From contig JACKPV010000036.1 in NCBI GenBank assembly GCA_024233305.1, positions 96,943 to 160,942 of the forward strand: a DNA stretch of 64,000 nucleotides, given 5' to 3'. This document shows, in pieces, positions 1 to 7,868 of this stretch. This stretch comes from Verrucomicrobiales bacterium. GTDB lineage: Bacteria > Verrucomicrobiota > Verrucomicrobiia > Limisphaerales > J093. Under the pieces are notes generated by a model. The model searched no databases. It saw only the letters and a program-made list of their open reading frames with translations, and was not told where the DNA came from. The position numbers and the translations under genes are program-made. Each line of letters begins with the position of its first letter. Positions within the stretch are counted from its first letter, which is position 1.

Positions 1-235
1 AAACCGGCTGTTCGATGGCCGGATCGCCGGTTTGCCGGATGTAGTCCAGGAAGCCCCGGGTGTTCAGGTAGACCTCGAGGTCGGTGATGTCGGCGACGAG
101 ACCGCGCAAGCCACTGGTGCCGAAGCGTAGTTCGGCGGGACGACGCCCCCGAAAGAGCGGTTCCGGCGGGGTGGCGTCGGCCGGGGCAGACGAAGACGAA
201 GCATGCATGCGGGGGGAGCTTGTGGGATCGGTCAT
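1..235 (-). CDS. Phosphohexomutase (phosphoglucomutase/phosphomannomutase family), N-terminal part, cut by window edge
   Basis: Only the first 78 codons are present; the gene runs off the left edge. Read on the minus strand from ATG at 235, the product contains RFGTSGLRG at residues 37-45, the N-terminal signature of alpha-D-phosphohexomutases, followed by a plausible first-domain sequence (VADITDLEVYLNTRGF). These cytoplasmic enzymes interconvert hexose-1- and hexose-6-phosphates and would supply precursors for sugar nucleotides. The catalytic phosphoserine loop lies outside the window. The first ~30 residues are a Ser/Pro/Ala-rich extension, so the second ATG at 208 is an alternative start. 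It is divergent from the H-NOX gene, with a 126-bp gap. Which hexose it uses cannot be told from this fragment. Confidence 0.85.
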   Translation of the reverse strand, partial: MTDPTSSPRMHASSSSAPADATPPEPLFRGRRPAELRFGTSGLRGLVADITDLEVYLNTRGFLDYIRQTGDPAIEQPV

Positions 236-320
236 ACAGAGACAAGCGTTTACCCTTCGGTCGACGCGGATGGGGCGGCAGCACGGACGGGCCCGGTGTC
301 GGGAAGATTGTGGATAGATT

Positions 321-361
321 CATCTTTACATTTTTTACCCGTCGCAATTAAACCTAGATTT
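321..361 (+). promoter_or_regulatory. AT-rich candidate promoter region upstream of the H-NOX gene
   Basis: This is the only clearly AT-rich stretch in the divergent gap. It contains TTTACA at 325-330, a possible -35 element, but only a poor -10 match (TTAAAC at 348-353, 17-nt spacer). There is no Shine-Dalgarno sequence before the ATG at 362. It would drive the H-NOX/kinase/EPS run. The assignment is weak. Confidence 0.3.
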
Positions 362-904
362 ATGTACGGCATGGTGAACAAGGCGATTGAGGAGATGATC
401 TGCCGCATGCACGACGAGACCACCTGGGAACGGGTGAAGGCGCGGGCGCAGGTTGACGTCGATGTGTTCATCAGCAACGAGACCTATCCGGACGAGGTCA
501 CGCACCGACTGGTTGGCGCGGCGAGTGAACTGACCGGAAGACCGGCCGCGGAAATTCTCGAAGCCTTTGGGGAGCACTGGGTTTTAAAGACCGCTACGGA
601 AGGGTATGGGAGTCTGATGGAAGCGGGGGGCAAGAATCTCCCGGATTTCCTCGCGAACCTGCCGAACTTCCACTCACGCGTCGCCATGATCTTCCCGCAA
701 CTCCTTCCGCCGAACTTCAACGTAAGCGATGTAACTGAGCGCTCCCTTAAGCTGCACTACCGTACCCATCGATCCGGACTGGCCTCGTTCGTGGTGGGCT
801 TGTTGCGCGGGCTTGGCCGGCGCTTTGGCACGGCGGTCCGGGTCGGGCTGGAACAGTCCCGCGAGAACGGGGCCAAACACGACGTCTTCCTGGTTGAATG
901 GTGA
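362..904 (+). CDS. H-NOX heme-based gas (NO) sensor protein
   Basis: A 180-residue protein with the start (MYGMVNKAIEEM) and full length of bacterial stand-alone H-NOX domains, which bind heme and sense nitric oxide, or O2 in some anaerobes. The proximal heme ligand is His104 in NFHSRV. The heme-propionate-binding YxSxR motif appears as Y133-R-T135-H-R137, so the central Ser is replaced by Thr. Upstream codons in the same frame lack homology, so the ATG at 362 is chosen. The stop overlaps the start of the next gene, an H-NOX-associated kinase (ATGGTGA), which is the standard genetic pairing. It is a cytoplasmic sensor that in known systems inhibits the partner kinase when NO is bound. Ligand selectivity cannot be read from the sequence. 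Confidence 0.95.
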   Translation: MYGMVNKAIEEMICRMHDETTWERVKARAQVDVDVFISNETYPDEVTHRLVGAASELTGRPAAEILEAFGEHWVLKTATEGYGSLMEAGGKNLPDFLANLPNFHSRVAMIFPQLLPPNFNVSDVTERSLKLHYRTHRSGLASFVVGLLRGLGRRFGTAVRVGLEQSRENGAKHDVFLVEW

Positions 905-3900
905 AATCGAACTCAAACGACGGCATCGGGCTGGAGCCGGCCGCCTTTCAGCGGGCGTTTCCCTTTCATGTGGCGTTCGGAAGGGATTGGCGGGTGGTTC
1001 AGTGCGGCGTCTCGCTGAGCCGGATTTGTCCGGCGGTTGAGCCCGGCGTCCGGTTCACCGAGCGGTTTTCGCCGGCGCGACCCGAGGAGCCGTTCGATTT
1101 CGACGCCATGGCGGAGTCGGTGAAAACCCTCTACCTGATCCGGGAGAACGCCCGTGGCGTGCTGTTGCGCGGCCAGATGATCCACCAACCGGACCGGGAT
1201 CGGCTGCTCTTTCTGGGCTCGCCCTGGATGCTGAAGGCGGCCGAGGTCACGGCCCTGGGCCTGCACTTTGACGACTTTGCCATTCACGATCCGGCGCTGG
1301 ATTTGCTCCAGGCGATGCAGGCCCAGGAGACGGCCCTGGCCGATCTGCGCAGGCTGACCGGCAGGTTGACCGAGCAGCGGAAACAACTCCGCGAGACCAA
1401 CGCACGGTTGCAGGAGGAGGAAGCCGAGACCCGGAAGCTGGCATTGATCGCCGCCCGCACGGACACCGCGGTGGTGCTGACGGATGCGGCGGGCCAGATC
1501 GAATGGGTGAACGAAGGGTTCACGCGGCTTACCGGTTACACCCTCGAGGAGGTGCGCGGCCGAAAGCCCGGCGCCGTGTTGCAGGGGCCCGACACCGATC
1601 AGGCCACGATCCGCATGATGAGCGAGCGCCTCCGGGCCGGGGAAGGATTTCGCACCGAGATTCTGAACTACGCCAAGGGCGGACGGGAGTATTGGCTCGC
1701 GATGGAGGTCCAGCCGATGCGGGATGAGACGGGCGGATTGACCAACTTCATGGCCATCCAGACCGACATCACCGCACGGAAGATGGCCGAACGCCGGCTC
1801 GCGGTGCAGTCGCTCGTCTCGCGCGGCCTGGTCGAGGCGCGCAATCTCGACCAAGCGATTCTCCTCACCCTGCAGCAGGTGTGCATCGCCCTGGGCTGGC
1901 AATTCGGGATTCTGTGGGGACGCGCCGAAGGCAACGACGGCTTGGTCGTGATCGCCGACTGGGCGCCGGTCAACTTCCAGGAGAATCCCTTCCGGAAGAT
2001 GTGCCTGCACATGCGGCTGACGCCGGGACAATGCATCCCGGGCCAGGCCTGGGCGCGACGCCAACCGGTCTGGGTGGGGGATGCGGCGGCCGACGACGCG
2101 CTGCCCTGCTCGGTGCCCGCACGGGCGGCGGATTTGCATGGCGCACTGGCGTTTCCGGTCTTCGTCAAGGACGAGGTTTGGGGCGTGATGCAGTTCTTCA
2201 GCCGGCGCATCGAGGAGCGCGATCCGGATTTGCTGCGGGTCTTCGGGATCATTGGCGACCAGGTCGGCATGGCGGTGGAACGTCGGCTGGCCGAACAGGA
2301 GATGATCGCCACGAAAGAGGGAGCGGAACAGGCGAGCCGGGCCAAGAGCGAGTTTCTGGCCACGATGAGCCATGAGATCCGCACCCCCATGAACGGCATC
2401 GTGGGAATGACCGACCTGCTGTTGCAGACACCCTTGCAGGTGCGGCAACGCGAACTGGCGCTGGCGGTCTCCCAAAGCGCTGAAGCCCTGTTGCAAGTCG
2501 TCAATGACGTCCTTGATCTGTCGAAGATCGAAGCCGGCCGACTGGAGATCAGCGCGGAAACCTTCGCCCTCCGACCGCTCCTCGACAGCGTGCTCGAGCT
2601 CGTGGCCCTGCGGGTGGCCGAAAAGGGTCTGACCCTGGCCGGCATCGTCCGGCATGATGTGCCCCATCGCGTGGTCGGCGATCCCCTCCGGCTCCGGCAA
2701 ATCCTCCTCAATCTGGTGGGGAACGCCGTCAAGTTCACCGAACAGGGCGAGGTGGTGGTGCGCGTGGGGTTTGCCGCGGGAACCGCCGACGGGACCCGGC
2801 TGCGGTTCGAGGTGCACGACACAGGGGTCGGACTTACCGAGGAACAGATCCGCCCCCTGTTCCAGCCGTTTGTGCAGGTCGATGCGTCCGCCGCCCGGCG
2901 CCACCCTGGAACGGGGCTGGGGCTGGCCATCAGCCGGCGCCTGGTCGACCTGATGCATGGCGAAATCGGCGTCACGAGCGCGCCGAACGAGGGGTCGACC
3001 TTTTGGTTCGAGCTGCCGCTGCCCGTCCCCGCGCAGTCCGAGCAGGATCACAGTCATCCCCGGCTGCGGGATTCCCGGATCCTCGTGGGATCCCCGCGGT
3101 CCAGTGTGCTCGAGTCCCTCGACGAACTGCTGCGGAGTTGGGGGATTGCCTGCCTGGCCACCGGCACGCCGGAGCAATTCCTCGCCGTCCTGAACGGATC
3201 CGAAACCGGATCTCCAGTGGCCGCCGCGCTGGTGGACACCGATCTGCTGTTGGAGGGGGGGGAAGCCCTGCTCCAGGCCCTGGCCCGGCGAAAGCCGAGA
3301 TTCCCCTGTGCTCTCCTGGCCGGCGCGAGCGCCAATTTTGCCCTCGACGAGAACGAGGTCGAGGACTTCGGCGAGGTCATTCTCAAACCACCCAAGTGCT
3401 CCGCCCTGTTCGACTTCCTGGTGCATGCGGTGGAAGGACCCGACCCGATCGTGCCGGCCGGCGACGTGCCCTACGCGGTCGAGGCGGCGCCGCCCGAGGA
3501 ATCCGCCATCGGCCGCCTCCGCATTCTGCTGGCCGAGGACCATCCCATCAACCGTCGGCTCTGCGAGCTGGTGCTCAGCGGGCTCGGGGGCCGGGCCGAC
3601 GTGGCGGCCGACGGCGCCGAGGCCCTCGAACGCGTCCGGTACAAGGCCTACGATGTCATCCTCATGGACTGCAACATGCCGGGATTGGACGGCTACGAAG
3701 CGACCCGGGCGATCCGCGACTGGGAAGCATTGCGGCCGGACAGTCGCCGCCCGACCCGGATCATCGCGTTGACGGCCAATGCCCTGGTCGGGGACCGTGA
3801 GAAGTGCCTGGAAGCCGGCATGGATGGCTATCTCACGAAGCCCTTTACCGCGCGGCAGCTCCGCGACGCCTTGTTGCAGCGCGCGCCCAACCAGCTCCGG

Positions 3901-4302
3901 TCCCGGACCGAGCCTTCGGTGGCGACCCGGGAGCGGGCGGCGGACCAGACCTGCCGACGGCTTGATGATCTGGCGCTGCAGCTGGACGGGCCCACCGTGC
4001 GCGAGTTGATCGAGGACTTCTTGAAGGAGCTGCCGGTCCGGCTGCGTCGATTGCGCGAGCTGTTCGATTTGGATTCCTGGGCGGACCTCGAGCGCGAAGC
4101 CCACAGCTTGGTCGGCGTCAGCGCCTCGTTCGGACTGGATGGCCTGCGTGACACCTGCCGGCTGCTGGAGCAGGCCGCCCGGAGGCAGGATGAGGCGGCC
4201 TGTCTCCCGGCCCTGTCCGATCTCGCCATCCAGGCGCGTCGGGGCAGTGCCCTGTTGGAAAACTGGCTTCAAACGCAACCCGCCGGCGTCCCGTCACCAT
4301 GA
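898..4302 (+). CDS. H-NOX-associated hybrid histidine kinase (HNOBA-PAS-GAF-HisKA-HATPase-REC-REC-HPt)
   Basis: An 1134-residue cytoplasmic hybrid kinase with no membrane segment. The N-terminal ~150 residues match the HNOBA domain (heme-NO-binding associated; FPFHVAFGRDW, DFAIHDPALDLL). A coiled coil, a PAS domain (~182-300) and a GAF domain (~300-460) follow. The HisKA box has phospho-acceptor His492 in MSHEIRTPMNG. The ATPase has its N box (LLNLVGNAVKF) and G boxes (DTGVGL, GTGLGLAISRRL). REC1 (~725-845) has lost the N-terminal acidic pair and looks degenerate. REC2 is complete, with Asp924 in MDCNMPGLDG. A C-terminal HPt domain carries His1069 in AHSLVGVSASFG. It overlaps the H-NOX gene, so H-NOX is its expected input. 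The final acceptor is unknown; the single-domain response regulator at 9692 is a candidate. Confidence 0.95.
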   Translation: MVKSNSNDGIGLEPAAFQRAFPFHVAFGRDWRVVQCGVSLSRICPAVEPGVRFTERFSPARPEEPFDFDAMAESVKTLYLIRENARGVLLRGQMIHQPDRDRLLFLGSPWMLKAAEVTALGLHFDDFAIHDPALDLLQAMQAQETALADLRRLTGRLTEQRKQLRETNARLQEEEAETRKLALIAARTDTAVVLTDAAGQIEWVNEGFTRLTGYTLEEVRGRKPGAVLQGPDTDQATIRMMSERLRAGEGFRTEILNYAKGGREYWLAMEVQPMRDETGGLTNFMAIQTDITARKMAERRLAVQSLVSRGLVEARNLDQAILLTLQQVCIALGWQFGILWGRAEGNDGLVVIADWAPVNFQENPFRKMCLHMRLTPGQCIPGQAWARRQPVWVGDAAADDALPCSVPARAADLHGALAFPVFVKDEVWGVMQFFSRRIEERDPDLLRVFGIIGDQVGMAVERRLAEQEMIATKEGAEQASRAKSEFLATMSHEIRTPMNGIVGMTDLLLQTPLQVRQRELALAVSQSAEALLQVVNDVLDLSKIEAGRLEISAETFALRPLLDSVLELVALRVAEKGLTLAGIVRHDVPHRVVGDPLRLRQILLNLVGNAVKFTEQGEVVVRVGFAAGTADGTRLRFEVHDTGVGLTEEQIRPLFQPFVQVDASAARRHPGTGLGLAISRRLVDLMHGEIGVTSAPNEGSTFWFELPLPVPAQSEQDHSHPRLRDSRILVGSPRSSVLESLDELLRSWGIACLATGTPEQFLAVLNGSETGSPVAAALVDTDLLLEGGEALLQALARRKPRFPCALLAGASANFALDENEVEDFGEVILKPPKCSALFDFLVHAVEGPDPIVPAGDVPYAVEAAPPEESAIGRLRILLAEDHPINRRLCELVLSGLGGRADVAADGAEALERVRYKAYDVILMDCNMPGLDGYEATRAIRDWEALRPDSRRPTRIIALTANALVGDREKCLEAGMDGYLTKPFTARQLRDALLQRAPNQLRSRTEPSVATRERAADQTCRRLDDLALQLDGPTVRELIEDFLKELPVRLRRLRELFDLDSWADLEREAHSLVGVSASFGLDGLRDTCRLLEQAARRQDEAACLPALSDLAIQARRGSALLENWLQTQPAGVPSP

Positions 4303-5510
4303 AGCTCCTCTACGTGCATGAACGGTTCGGTGCGCTCGCCGGAGCGGAGGCCAATGCCTGCATCACCGCCACCGAGCTCGGGCGTTGCGGCCATGACTTG
4401 GGAATCCTGCACGGGTCCCCGACGGGCCGCGGCGAGAATACCTGGAACCAGGCCTTCCCCTTCCGACGCGAGTTGCCGGGCACCGACCCCGCGCCGGTGG
4501 TTCGGGAGGCGCTCGGGACCTTTGAGCCCGACGCCGTCTACGTGCACAAAATGGCCGACATGCATGTGCTCGAAGCGCTGGTAAATAGCGGGCGGCCGCT
4601 CGTGCGCATGGTGCACGACCACGACATCTACTGCATGCGCAGCTACAAATACGCCTATTTCAGCCGGCGCATTTGCACCCGCCCGGCGTCGCTGCATTGC
4701 CTCTTCCCCTGTCTGGCGTCGCTCGTGAAGCGGCCCGGCGGCCGGTTCCCCCTGCGGTGGGTCAGCTACGGGGCCAAGCGTCGGGAGATCGCCTTGAACC
4801 GTCGGTTCGACCGCATGGTCGTGGTCACCCGCTACATGCGGGATGAGCTGCTGCGGAACGGGTTCGATCCCGATCGCATCGAAATCCATGCGCCCGTTCC
4901 GCGCCCGGGGGACCCATCACTGCGCAGCAGCTTCAGCGACCGCAACCTGATCCTCTACGCGGGCCAGATCATCCGCGGCAAAGGAGTCGACGTGTTGCTC
5001 GAGGCGCTGGCCCGGGTGCGAACGAAATTCGAGTGCGTCATCCTGGGCGATGGCAACCACCGGCCCCATTGCGAAGCGCTCAGCCGCCGGCTCGGGTTGA
5101 CGGACCGCGTGACGTTCAAGGGTTTCGTGCCGCAGGAGGAATTGAAGGACTACTATCGCGAGTGTTCGGTGGTGGCGCTGAGTTCGGTGTGGCCCGAGCC
5201 GATTGCGACCATCGGCCTCGAGGTGATGCGCTACGCCCTGCCGGTGGTCGCCTTCGATGCGGGCGGCATCAAGGACTGGCTGATCGACGGCCACAACGGA
5301 TACCTGGCGCCGTGGATGGATCGCGCCGCCTTTGCCGGCCGGATCGAGCAATTGCTGCAGGACAAGCCGCTGGCCCGGCGGATGGGCGAAGCCGGCCTCG
5401 AACTGGTCAGCGAACGGTACGATTTCGACGGGTATATCCGCGACCTTGCGGAGATGTTCCACCAAGTGGCCGCCGCGCGGCGGCCCGCACGCCTGGAGGC
5501 CGTATGTTGA
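4299..5510 (+). CDS. Glycosyltransferase, GT4-like (GT-B fold)
   Basis: A 403-residue GT-B glycosyltransferase. The C-terminal nucleotide-sugar domain is typical of family GT4: LILYAGQIIRGKGVDVLLEA, then the EX7E-like region ATIGLEVMRYALPVVAFDAGG. The N-terminal acceptor domain begins MKLLYVHERFGALAGAEAN. The middle has an unusual Cys- and aromatic-rich insert (DIYCMRSYKYAYFSRRIC). It starts at an ATGA overlap with the kinase stop, so it appears translationally coupled to the sensory genes, and it ends 7 nt into the sugar-phosphate transferase gene. It should act in the cytoplasm on a lipid-linked EPS precursor. Donor and acceptor sugars are not predictable from the sequence. Confidence 0.88.
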   Translation: MKLLYVHERFGALAGAEANACITATELGRCGHDLGILHGSPTGRGENTWNQAFPFRRELPGTDPAPVVREALGTFEPDAVYVHKMADMHVLEALVNSGRPLVRMVHDHDIYCMRSYKYAYFSRRICTRPASLHCLFPCLASLVKRPGGRFPLRWVSYGAKRREIALNRRFDRMVVVTRYMRDELLRNGFDPDRIEIHAPVPRPGDPSLRSSFSDRNLILYAGQIIRGKGVDVLLEALARVRTKFECVILGDGNHRPHCEALSRRLGLTDRVTFKGFVPQEELKDYYRECSVVALSSVWPEPIATIGLEVMRYALPVVAFDAGGIKDWLIDGHNGYLAPWMDRAAFAGRIEQLLQDKPLARRMGEAGLELVSERYDFDGYIRDLAEMFHQVAAARRPARLEAVC

Positions 5511-6259
5511 CCGAGCTGCAGATCCGCGAGCAGATGGGCGAACGCCTGCTCATCGCCCAGTCCCCCTGGGGCCGGGCCCGGCTGCGCTTTCAGGTGCACT
5601 GGAAGCGCTGGAGCTGGAACGTCGTCACCGGCGTGGCCCACTTCCTCAAACGCCTCTTCGACATCCTGGTCAGCCTGGCCGCCCTCGTCTTCCTGTCCCC
5701 CGTCTACCTCGTGATCGCCGGGCTGGTGAAAATGGACGGTGGACCGGTGTTCTTCCGGCAGACCCGCTATGGCCTGCACGGGCGGGCGTTTCTCATGCTC
5801 AAGTTCCGGTCGATGGTCGTGGATGCGGAGTCCCGCCTGAAGGAGCTGCTGGCCCGCAACGAAAAGGCCGAGGGGATTACCTTCAAGATGAAGGATGATC
5901 CGCGCATCACCCGGGTCGGGCGGATTCTCCGCAAAACCTCGCTGGATGAGCTGCCGCAGTTCTGGAACGTGCTCAAGGGCGAAATGTCCATTGTCGGCCC
6001 CCGCCCACCGGTCCGGCGCGAGGTCGAGCTCTACGAACAACGCCACCGCCGACGGTTCAACGCCAAGCCCGGCATCACCTGCCTCTGGCAGGTCGGCGAA
6101 CGGCACGGGGGCCTGTTCGAGATCGGAGATCGCAACACGATCGACTTCGAGGAACAGGTCGGGCTCGATGTTCGCTACATCGAGAGCCAGTCCTTCGCCA
6201 AGGACCTCTGGCTGCTCCTCAAGACCGTTCCGGCAATCCTCTTCGGCAAGGGAGCATGA
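5504..6259 (+). CDS. Initiating sugar-phosphate transferase (polyprenyl-phosphate glycosylphosphotransferase)
   Basis: A 251-residue member of the bacterial sugar transferase family (WcaJ/WbaP catalytic-domain type). It transfers a sugar-1-phosphate to undecaprenyl phosphate to begin EPS repeat-unit assembly. A membrane helix spans residues ~52-74 after the family basic/Asp start (KRLFDILVS). PVFFRQTRYG, KFRSM, SLDELPQFWNVLKGEMSIVG, the catalytic-site GPRPP (165-169) and PGITCLWQV all follow in order. The protein is the short single-helix form, lacking the N-terminal multi-helix half of WcaJ. ATG 5504 is chosen because it overlaps the preceding stop; no homology lies upstream. It ends in an ATGA overlap with the next gene, which carries a decayed copy of the same domain. 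Confidence 0.93.
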   Translation: MLTELQIREQMGERLLIAQSPWGRARLRFQVHWKRWSWNVVTGVAHFLKRLFDILVSLAALVFLSPVYLVIAGLVKMDGGPVFFRQTRYGLHGRAFLMLKFRSMVVDAESRLKELLARNEKAEGITFKMKDDPRITRVGRILRKTSLDELPQFWNVLKGEMSIVGPRPPVRREVELYEQRHRRRFNAKPGITCLWQVGERHGGLFEIGDRNTIDFEEQVGLDVRYIESQSFAKDLWLLLKTVPAILFGKGA

Positions 6260-7545
6260 AAACCGCGATTCTCTGTCCCGATCCCCGCACGCCGCTCCGG
6301 CTGCTGGCCGGCCGCGTCCCGTTGGCGCTTGCTCCGTGCCTCGGTCTCCCGTTGCTCGAGCGCGAGTTGATCCGGCTCGCCGACCGTGGCGCGAAGGACG
6401 TGCTCATCCTCGCCTCCGACCGGCCCGACGTCATCCGGCTTGCCGTTGGCAACGGGGACCGCTGGGGGCTGCGTCTCAAGGTGTCGGTCGAACCCCGGGA
6501 ATGTCCGATCGAGGAGGCCAGGCGACGGTTGCAGCCGGATTCGGATCGTGGCTGGCTGGCGGAACCCGATGCCGTCGTGGCGCTCGGCGGTTCCCCGGGC
6601 CTGCCCGGTGTCGGGGTGCTGGCGGATGGCGCGGCGTTTCATGCCGCCCTGCTCGATGGCATGGCGGAGGCGGGGCGCCAGCGGGTCGGCGCCCGCGAGG
6701 TGGCTCCCGGGGTGTGGACCGGGCTGCGCAGTCGCATCGACCCCGGCGCGCGCCTCCGGGCGCCGTGCTGGATCGGTGAACGGGTCTGGGTTCGGGCGCG
6801 CGCCACCGTGGGACCGGGCGCGGTGGTTGAGGATGATGCCATCGTCGACGAGGACGCCGAAATCGAGGGGAGTTGGGTGGGACCGCGGACTTATGTGGGG
6901 GCGATGACGCATCTGGACCATTCGCTGGCCTGGGGCAGCGGGCTGTATGATTGGCGCCGCGACTCGTTGACGGAGGTCGTGGACGCATTTCTGCTCGGTG
7001 ACCTCGGGGAAGGGGGCGGGGAACGGGTTTCCCGCTCCTGGACCGGCCGGCTTGCCGCGGCAGTGGCAGCGGCGCTCAGCAGTCCGGTGGTTTTGCTGGC
7101 TGCGTTCCGCGCCCGGGCACGGCGGGAGCCCGTGTTCATTCGGCGCCGGGCGATCGCGCCCCGGGTCACGGCGGGGGCTGGTTCCGGCCGTGAGGTCGAC
7201 TACGCCGAGTTGAACGGCCTCGACGGCCTGGCGCGGCGCTGGCCGCAGCTGTGGAGCGTGGCCCGAGGGCATTTTGCGTGGGTGGGCAATCGCCCGCTGA
7301 CCCGCACGGAGGCGGATGGACTCGAGACCGAGTTCGAGCAACTCTGGCTCAACGCGCCGATCGGTCTGGTTTCCCTGGCCGACCTGTACGGTTGCAGCGA
7401 TCCCACGGACACCGAAACTCGGGCGCATAGCAGCTTTTACGCCGCGCGCCGCGATGCCCGGCTCAACCGCAGAATTCTGCAATGGCTCCTGCTTCATCCC
7501 TTCCGCAAACCGCGGGTCTCCCGCCCCAGCCTCCAGCACCCATGA
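6256..7545 (+). CDS. Nucleotidyltransferase-like / left-handed beta-helix / degenerate sugar-transferase fusion
   Basis: A 429-residue composite protein. Residues 1-130 resemble a sugar-phosphate nucleotidyltransferase fold, but the usual glycine-rich pyrophosphorylase signature is not visible. Residues ~150-225 show hexapeptide-type repeats (IGERVWVRARATVGPGAVVEDDAIV, cut here only for reference as IGERVWV and VGPGAVV). From ~262 the chain follows the layout of a bacterial sugar transferase: a hydrophobic helix (263-285), EPVFIRRRA, then PQLWSVARG (330-338) and VGNRPL (343-348), where active enzymes have LPQLWNVLRG and VGPRP. Loss of the GPRP proline and of the KFRSM region suggests this part is no longer a standard transferase. 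It lies between the true initiating transferase and the STAS gene, with ATGA overlaps at both ends. Function unknown. Confidence 0.75.
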   Translation: MKTAILCPDPRTPLRLLAGRVPLALAPCLGLPLLERELIRLADRGAKDVLILASDRPDVIRLAVGNGDRWGLRLKVSVEPRECPIEEARRRLQPDSDRGWLAEPDAVVALGGSPGLPGVGVLADGAAFHAALLDGMAEAGRQRVGAREVAPGVWTGLRSRIDPGARLRAPCWIGERVWVRARATVGPGAVVEDDAIVDEDAEIEGSWVGPRTYVGAMTHLDHSLAWGSGLYDWRRDSLTEVVDAFLLGDLGEGGGERVSRSWTGRLAAAVAAALSSPVVLLAAFRARARREPVFIRRRAIAPRVTAGAGSGREVDYAELNGLDGLARRWPQLWSVARGHFAWVGNRPLTRTEADGLETEFEQLWLNAPIGLVSLADLYGCSDPTDTETRAHSSFYAARRDARLNRRILQWLLLHPFRKPRVSRPSLQHP

Positions 7546-7847
7546 AAACGCACCAACCCGAACCCCGGACGCTGCGGGTCACCGACCTGCCCGAAATGAC
7601 GGCCGCGAACGCCACCGACGTTCGCGATGCGGTCCGGAAGGTCATCACGCCGGATTGCCGCACGCTGCAACTTGACCTCTCGCAAACCTCCTTTCTGGAC
7701 AGCAGCGGTCTGGGCGCGCTCGTGGGATTGCACAAAACGATGCGCTTGCAGGAGGGCATCCTGCAAATCCTCCATCCCACACCCGCCGTGATGCAGTTGC
7801 TCGAGCTCACCCGCCTGCACCGGCTGCTCGAGATTGTCGGCACCTGA
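7542..7847 (+). CDS. STAS-domain protein (anti-sigma-factor-antagonist type)
   Basis: A 101-residue single STAS domain. The phosphorylation loop is FLDSSGLGAL, with Ser54 at the position of the phosphoserine of SpoIIAA. In known partner-switching systems such proteins bind a kinase/anti-sigma factor when unphosphorylated and are released when phosphorylated. ATG 7542 overlaps the preceding stop (ATGA); the longer upstream reading frame is a shadow. It lies 21 bp ahead of a SpoIIE-type protein that carries both a kinase-like and a phosphatase domain, its natural partner. No sigma factor is nearby, so the target may be non-transcriptional. That last point is inference. Confidence 0.92.
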   Translation: MKTHQPEPRTLRVTDLPEMTAANATDVRDAVRKVITPDCRTLQLDLSQTSFLDSSGLGALVGLHKTMRLQEGILQILHPTPAVMQLLELTRLHRLLEIVGT

Positions 7848-7868
7848 TCAACCCGCAGCCAGCCACCG

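Noticed and set aside
913..4278. 1121-codon minus-strand frame opposite the hybrid kinase
   Set aside because: It mirrors the kinase codons in GC-rich DNA; its translation is Gln/His/Pro/Gly-rich with no recognisable domains.
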